From: Dactylosporangium aurantiacum
GTDB lineage: Bacteria > Actinomycetota > Actinomycetes > Mycobacteriales > Micromonosporaceae
Assembly (NCBI RefSeq): GCF_000716715.1
Contig: NZ_JNYJ01000084.1
Location: forward strand, 1-21,310
Direction: 5' to 3'
DNA: 21,310 bases
Part shown: piece by piece, positions 21,224-21,310 of the stretch
How positions within the stretch are numbered: the stretch's first letter is position 1
Layout: the number at the start of each line of letters is the position of its first letter
The notes under the pieces: model-generated
Told to the model about the DNA's origin: nothing
What the model saw: the letters and a program-made list of their open reading frames with translations, nothing else
Database searches by the model: none
Translations under genes and position numbers: made by a program

Positions 21224-21310
21224 TGGACACCATAGCGGTGACGAGGCGGCATGACCTGACCGACGCGCAGTGGGCGGCGCTGGCCGCGGTGTTGCCTGCG
21301 GTGTCGGTGC
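21223..21310 (+). CDS. IS5-family transposase, N-terminal part (runs off the window)
   Basis: Only 29 residues are visible from GTG at 21223. They include RRHDLTDAQWAALAAVLP, the typical opening of IS5-family transposases with the DUF4096-type N-terminal domain (DLTDxQWxxLxPLLP). GGAG (21214-21217) lies 5 bases before the start. The catalytic DDE part lies outside the window, so integrity cannot be judged. Confidence 0.8.
   Translation, partial: MDTIAVTRRHDLTDAQWAALAAVLPAVSV

Larger units (their letters stand above)
21103..21310 (+). mobile_element. 5' end of an IS5-type insertion sequence (cut by window edge)
   Basis: The element seems to begin at or near GGCCGTGTTTGGTAAGTGG (21103), just after the permease gene, and contains a leader with a strong hairpin and the start of a transposase gene. 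The left end is placed by look only; no matching right end is available. The 22 bases 21167-21188 occur inverted at the very start of the window. Confidence 0.6.

Noticed and set aside
1..21310. tRNA, rRNA and CRISPR arrays
   Set aside because: I looked for cloverleaf arms with CCA-type ends and for regular short repeats with spacers and saw none; the eight GTCA repeats are scattered promoter elements, not an array.

Overview
The window is high-GC DNA with actinobacterial gene content: a group 3 sigma factor, PASTA-free Hanks-type kinases, a GerMN lipoprotein, DUF3040-type and DUF6343-like small membrane proteins, and many GTG/TTG starts with 4-base GTGA/ATGA overlaps. A filamentous actinomycete of the Micromonosporaceae type is my best guess; this is an inference from style, not a match.

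Layout. 1-60: remnant or end of an insertion sequence related to the one at the right edge. 96-1229 (-): STAS domain fused to a SigB/SigF/SigG-type sigma factor, with a GTTT-N14-GGGTAG promoter in front, preceded by a small membrane protein gene (1322-1747, -). 1817-4276 (-): operon of a Cys4-domain/STAS fusion, a STAS protein and a degenerate trehalose-6-phosphate-synthase-like GT20 protein. 4359-4697 (-): STAS protein. 4916-6408 (+): two STAS proteins and a second Cys4/STAS fusion. 6511-9106 (+): OmpR-type response regulator, sensor kinase and GerMN lipoprotein. 9395-11186 (+): Ser/Thr kinase with a carbohydrate-binding-module-like extracellular domain, then a STAS protein. 11526-11852 (+): stand-alone Cys4-domain protein. 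12131-14220 (+): DUF3040-type membrane protein, single-domain response regulator, EamA transporter. 16201-14289 (-): STAS protein and a second kinase of the same architecture. 16573-16956 (+): PRC-barrel protein. 16983-17753 (-): secreted LamG-like protein. 17864-21044 (+): TetR regulator, ABC ATPase and ABC permease of the polyketide/drug exporter type, with apparent single-base frameshifts in the first two. 21103-end: 5' end of an IS5-type element.

How the parts fit. Nine STAS domains, two sensor-like membrane kinases and a STAS-sigma fusion lie within about 16 kb, with no RsbW/SpoIIAB-type anti-sigma kinase and no PP2C phosphatase in view. Most STAS copies lack a Ser/Thr at the classical phosphorylation position. 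Three genes carry an unfamiliar 60-residue Cys4 domain with strictly fixed spacing (CxxC...GPHxCxRC), two of them fused to STAS. Eight copies of a promoter-like element, an 11-base direct repeat GTCRYNSAAYYGTCA followed in the best cases by GCCAT exactly 18 bases later, lie in front of most of these transcription units. I propose one co-regulated signalling network, possibly answering to extracellular polysaccharide or envelope state through the kinase ectodomains and the two-component system, with output through the STAS-sigma protein. The co-regulation rests on visible sequence; the wiring is hypothesis.
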